Part shown: piece after piece, positions 29,476-32,432 of the stretch
Numbering within the stretch: the stretch's first letter is position 1
How the letters are laid out: each line of letters opens with the position of its first letter
Source: an uncultured Clostridia bacterium
GTDB taxonomy: Bacteria > Bacillota > Clostridia > Christensenellales > Borkfalkiaceae
Direction of reading: 5' to 3'
DNA: 32,432 bases
NCBI GenBank assembly: GCA_947589235.1
Contig: CANQAX010000009.1
Coordinates: 1-32,432, forward strand
Position numbers and translations under genes: made by a program
The notes under the pieces: generated by a model
What the model saw: only the letters and a program-made list of their open reading frames with translations
What the model was told of the DNA's origin: nothing
Databases searched by the model: none

Positions 29476-30881
29476 CATTCCTCGGAGATCTCGGGAAGGT
29501 CGGAGCCGTGCCCGAGATAGGCGGGCTCCTCGACGGGCTCGCCCTGCGCTTCGACGTCGACGAACTTGGTGCATTCGCCGAGGAAGCGGAGCTGCAGCCT
29601 GCCCGTGGCGCCGTTCCTGTGCTTGGCGATGATGAGCTCGGCGGCGCCCTTCACGACGGTGCCCTTCTCCATGTCTTCCTTGCTCGCCCCGACGTCGGGA
29701 CGGTTGATGAACATGACGATGTCGGCGTCCTGCTCGATGGCGCCCGATTCGCGCAGGTCGGACAGCTGCGGCTCCTTGGTCTGGATGCGGCGGAGCTGCG
29801 AGAGCGCGAGGACGGGAACGTTGAGTTCCTTCGCCATGATCTTGAGGTCGCGCGTGATGGAGGCGATCTCCTGCTGCCTGTTTTCGGGGGAATTTCCCTT
29901 CGTCGTCCCCTCCATGAGCTGGATATAGTCGATCATGACGAGGTCGAGCCTGCCCTCGCGCGCGGCGAGGCGGCGGCACTTGGAGAGGATCTCCGACGGC
30001 TTGATCCGCGACGAATCGTCGATGTAGAGGCGGCTCTTGTGGAGGCGGTCGCTCGCCCGCATGAGATTTTTCCAGTCCTTCTGCACGAGCTTGGCGGAGA
30101 GCGCGTTCTCCATGCTCACGCCCGCATGCGCGCAGAGCAGCCTCTGCACGATCTGCACGCGCGGCATTTCGAGGGAAAAGACCGCCGCGACCATGTTCTT
30201 TTTGAGGCAGACGTTCTCGACGATGTTCATGGCGAGGGACGTCTTGCCCATGCCGGGGCGCGCCGCGATGATGATGAGGTCGGAGCGCTGCAACCCGTTG
30301 GTGATCCTGTCGAGATGGCGGAAGCCCGTCTCGACGCCGCGGTAAGCGTTCGGGTCGGCTTGGATCTCCTCGAACTTGCGGATGACTTCCTGTATGGTCT
30401 CCCCGTCCGAGAGCCCCGCAAGGTCGCTCTTGTCCTCGCGGCGGGAGATGTCATAGACGAGCTTTTCCGCATACGACACGGCGTCGCGCGCGTCCTCCCC
30501 CTTCATGCTGTTGTCGATGATGTCCTTGGCGGCGCGGATGAGGGAGCGGTTCACGCTGTCCCGCTTCACGATGTCGAGGTACTGCCTGTAATTCGCGGCG
30601 GAGGGCGTGAGCTCGGAGAGCTCGGTGATCGCCTGCAATCCGCCCGCGCGGTCGAGGGTGCCGAGCCGCTCGAGACAGTCGGTGAGCGTGACGAGGTCCA
30701 CCGTCTTGCGGTCCGCGTAGATCTCCTTCATCGCCGCGAGCACGAGGCGGTGCGATTCCTGATAGAAGTCCTCCTCGCGGAGCTCTTCGAGGACGTCCGA
30801 CTGGATCGCCTCGTCGATGAGGATACAGCCGAGGAGAGCCGCCTCCGCCTCGATGCTGTGGGGCATTTGGTTGTTTGCCAT
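29475..30881 (-). CDS. dnaB: Replicative DNA helicase
   Basis: A 468-residue hexameric 5'-3' helicase (DnaC in Bacillus naming). The N-terminal primase/loader-binding domain begins MPHSIEAEAALLG; the RecA-like domain has Walker A ARPGMGKT (about 207-214), DLVMIDYIQLMEG (Walker B), ENRQQEIASITRDLK and LSDLRESGAIEQDADIV. No intein is inserted. The ATG has GGGAG seven bases upstream. It follows pepF after 14 bases and is coupled to tsaC. Confidence 0.97.
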   Translation of the reverse strand: MANNQMPHSIEAEAALLGCILIDEAIQSDVLEELREEDFYQESHRLVLAAMKEIYADRKTVDLVTLTDCLERLGTLDRAGGLQAITELSELTPSAANYRQYLDIVKRDSVNRSLIRAAKDIIDNSMKGEDARDAVSYAEKLVYDISRREDKSDLAGLSDGETIQEVIRKFEEIQADPNAYRGVETGFRHLDRITNGLQRSDLIIIAARPGMGKTSLAMNIVENVCLKKNMVAAVFSLEMPRVQIVQRLLCAHAGVSMENALSAKLVQKDWKNLMRASDRLHKSRLYIDDSSRIKPSEILSKCRRLAAREGRLDLVMIDYIQLMEGTTKGNSPENRQQEIASITRDLKIMAKELNVPVLALSQLRRIQTKEPQLSDLRESGAIEQDADIVMFINRPDVGASKEDMEKGTVVKGAAELIIAKHRNGATGRLQLRFLGECTKFVDVEAQGEPVEEPAYLGHGSDLPEISEE

Positions 30882-30895
30882 GCTTGTTCTCCCGA

Positions 30896-32432
30896 TCAGA
30901 TGAGTTTTTCAAACGCGTCGAGCGCGTCGCGGAATTCCGCCATTGCCGCCTCGAAGGTCGCGCGGCTCGTGAGGTCTGCTCCCGCGAGCTTCAAGAGGGA
31001 CACGGGGTCCGTCGAACAGCCGCCCGAGAGGAACTTGAAATAGTCGCGGACGGCGGGTTCGCCTTCATTCAAAATGCGGTTTGCGATGCAGATCGCCGCG
31101 GTGATGCCCGTCGCGTACTTGTAGACGTAAAAGGACGTGTAGAAGTGCGGAATGCGCGCCCACTCGATGGCGATGTTGTCGTCGTGCACGACGGCGGGAC
31201 CGTAGTACGCCTCGTTGAGACCGCGGTAGAGCTCGGAGAGATTGTCCTTGTTGAGGGGCTCCCCCTCCTCCGCCATGGCGTGCGCGCGCTCCTCGAATTC
31301 CGCGAACTGCGTCTGGCGGAAGAGGGTCGTGCGGACCATATCGAGGAAGTAGTTGAGAAGGTACTTTTTGAGCTTTTCGTCCTTCGTCGTCTTGAGAAGG
31401 TACTTCAAAAGCAGCACCTCGTTGACGGTGCTCGCGACCTCGGCGACGAAAATTTTATAGTCCGCCTTGGCGTACGGCTGGGCGGCGTTGGAAAAGTAGG
31501 TGTGAAGGGAATGCCCCATCTCGTGCGCGATGGTGAACACGTCGTGCGTCGTCCTCTGGTAGTTGAGGAGCACATACGGGTGAATGCCGTACGTCCCGCT
31601 CGAATAGGCGCCGCTCCGCTTGCCCTCCGTCTCGCAGACGTCGATCCAACGCTCGTCCCGCCCGCGGCGGAAGAGGTCGAGGTATTCTTTCCCGAGGGGA
31701 GCAAGCCCCTTGAGGCACAGCTCGAAGGCGTCCTCATACGAAAGTTTGAGTTCCGCGTCCTCGACGAGGGAGAGATAGATGTCGTACATGTACGCGGTTT
31801 CGTACCCCATTACGCGTTTTCGGAGCGCGATGTAGCGGTGCATGACGGGCGCGTTCTCGCGGACGACCTCGATGAGGTTGCGGTAGACGGACTCGTCCAC
31901 GTCCTCCTCGAAGAGCGCCATTTCAAGGCAGGAGCCGTACCCCCGCGCGCGCTGGAAGAAGATGTCCTTCTGCACATTGCCGTAGTACGTCGTCGCGATG
32001 GTGCCGAGGAGCTTGCGGTAGGCGGAGTTGTAGAGCTCGTACGCCTCTTTCCGCTTTTCCCTGTTCTTGCCGCTCATGATGACGGAATACAGCCCGTGCG
32101 AGAGCTTCTGCTTCTTCCCCTCGTACTCGATCTCGGGGAAGTCCACCTCGGCGTTGTCGAGCATCATGAAGACGAGGCTCGCCGTGTTGAGCGGCTCCCC
32201 CGCCTGCGCGAGCAATATTTCTTCCTTCTCGGAGAGGGTGTACCGCTTGTTCGCCTTGACGCGGCGGAGCATATAATCGTAGTCCTTGAGGCGGGGGTCG
32301 GAGATAAAGCCGTCGAGCGCCTCGTCGGACAGGGCGGTGAGTTCGGGCGTCGAGAACGCCGTCTCCGCCTCGAGCCGCGTGAAAAACGCAAAGACCTTGG
32401 CGATATACGAGCCGTACTTGGTGACGCGGACG
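30896..32432 (-). CDS. pepF: Oligoendopeptidase F (N-terminus outside the window)
   Basis: A partial M3 metallopeptidase; the visible 511 residues lack the start, which lies beyond the right edge. The reading frame continues from the last base (VRVTKYGSYIAKVFAFF and onwards) through the whole gene. The zinc site is HEMGHSLHTYFS with the third ligand Glu in FVAEVASTVNE; GIHPYVLLNYQRTTHDVFTIAHE and the C-terminal YSYK-like ARIPHFYTSFYVYKYATG are family features. The enzyme degrades oligopeptides in the cytoplasm. It is first of the visible dnaB-tsaC operon. Confidence 0.93.
   Translation of the reverse strand, partial: VRVTKYGSYIAKVFAFFTRLEAETAFSTPELTALSDEALDGFISDPRLKDYDYMLRRVKANKRYTLSEKEEILLAQAGEPLNTASLVFMMLDNAEVDFPEIEYEGKKQKLSHGLYSVIMSGKNREKRKEAYELYNSAYRKLLGTIATTYYGNVQKDIFFQRARGYGSCLEMALFEEDVDESVYRNLIEVVRENAPVMHRYIALRKRVMGYETAYMYDIYLSLVEDAELKLSYEDAFELCLKGLAPLGKEYLDLFRRGRDERWIDVCETEGKRSGAYSSGTYGIHPYVLLNYQRTTHDVFTIAHEMGHSLHTYFSNAAQPYAKADYKIFVAEVASTVNEVLLLKYLLKTTKDEKLKKYLLNYFLDMVRTTLFRQTQFAEFEERAHAMAEEGEPLNKDNLSELYRGLNEAYYGPAVVHDDNIAIEWARIPHFYTSFYVYKYATGITAAICIANRILNEGEPAVRDYFKFLSGGCSTDPVSLLKLAGADLTSRATFEAAMAEFRDALDAFEKLI

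Noticed and set aside
1..32432. CRISPR array, prophage or insertion sequence
   Set aside because: No regularly spaced direct repeats, transposase, integrase or phage structural genes were seen on either strand.

Overview
The window comes from a high-GC member of the Firmicutes, most likely a Clostridia-type anaerobe. Evidence for this: a SigH-like sigma factor next to rlmB and a Mini-RNase III gene (a Firmicutes gene order); a tsaC/ywlC, ywlE, rpiB order known from Bacillus and relatives; a clostridial-type aconitase-like 'hydratase'; a zinc macrodomain; and an aldo/keto reductase with a ferredoxin-type tail. I cannot name the genus. The genome has strong GC3 bias, so very long antisense open frames occur opposite real genes; I treat these as artefacts. 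Promoters of the TTGACA-17-TATAAT type are easy to see.

Layout. Positions 1-3044 (+): a two-component system (response regulator, short-loop kinase) overlapping two small membrane-protein genes, closed by a bidirectional terminator. Positions 3089-4642 (-): an Fe-S aldo/keto reductase followed by a DUF1893 gene. Positions 4799-5077 (-): tRNA-Leu(UAG) and tRNA-Val(GAC). Positions 5173-6369 (-): a GT28/MGDG-synthase-like glycosyltransferase with its own promoter. Positions 6524-11783 (-): a compact seven-gene information-processing operon, read as mrnC, rlmB, sigH, dnaX, ybaB, recR, gpsA.

Positions 11971-14207 (+): a CPA2-type cation/proton antiporter translationally coupled to an aldo/keto reductase resembling Kv-channel beta subunits. 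Positions 14252-17352 (-): glmM-glmS (UDP-GlcNAc precursor supply). Positions 17477-21979 (-): a degenerate aconitase-like hydratase, a zinc macrodomain ADP-ribosyl hydrolase and glycerol kinase. Positions 22125-22631 (+): a PH-domain membrane protein that appears to be leaderless. Positions 22673-24353 (-): an SDR and an AT-richer GIY-YIG nuclease gene that looks acquired.

Positions 24413-32432 (-): a long operon entering from the right edge, read as pepF (5' end cut off), dnaB, tsaC/sua5, ywlE-like arginine phosphatase, rpiB, a DUF1538 transporter, a tandem P-II-like protein and a peptidase S51, ending directly on a tRNA-Leu(CAG) whose first base follows the last stop codon.

Most interesting points: a 23-bp imperfect-palindrome motif present three times (before the glycosyltransferase, before glmM, inside glmS); an aconitase-family protein that kept its length but lost active-site and cluster residues, coupled to a zinc macrodomain; a Kv-beta-like reductase coupled to an antiporter; a DUF1538/P-II transporter-regulator pair; and leaderless transcription starts. 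I see no CRISPR array, prophage or insertion sequence.
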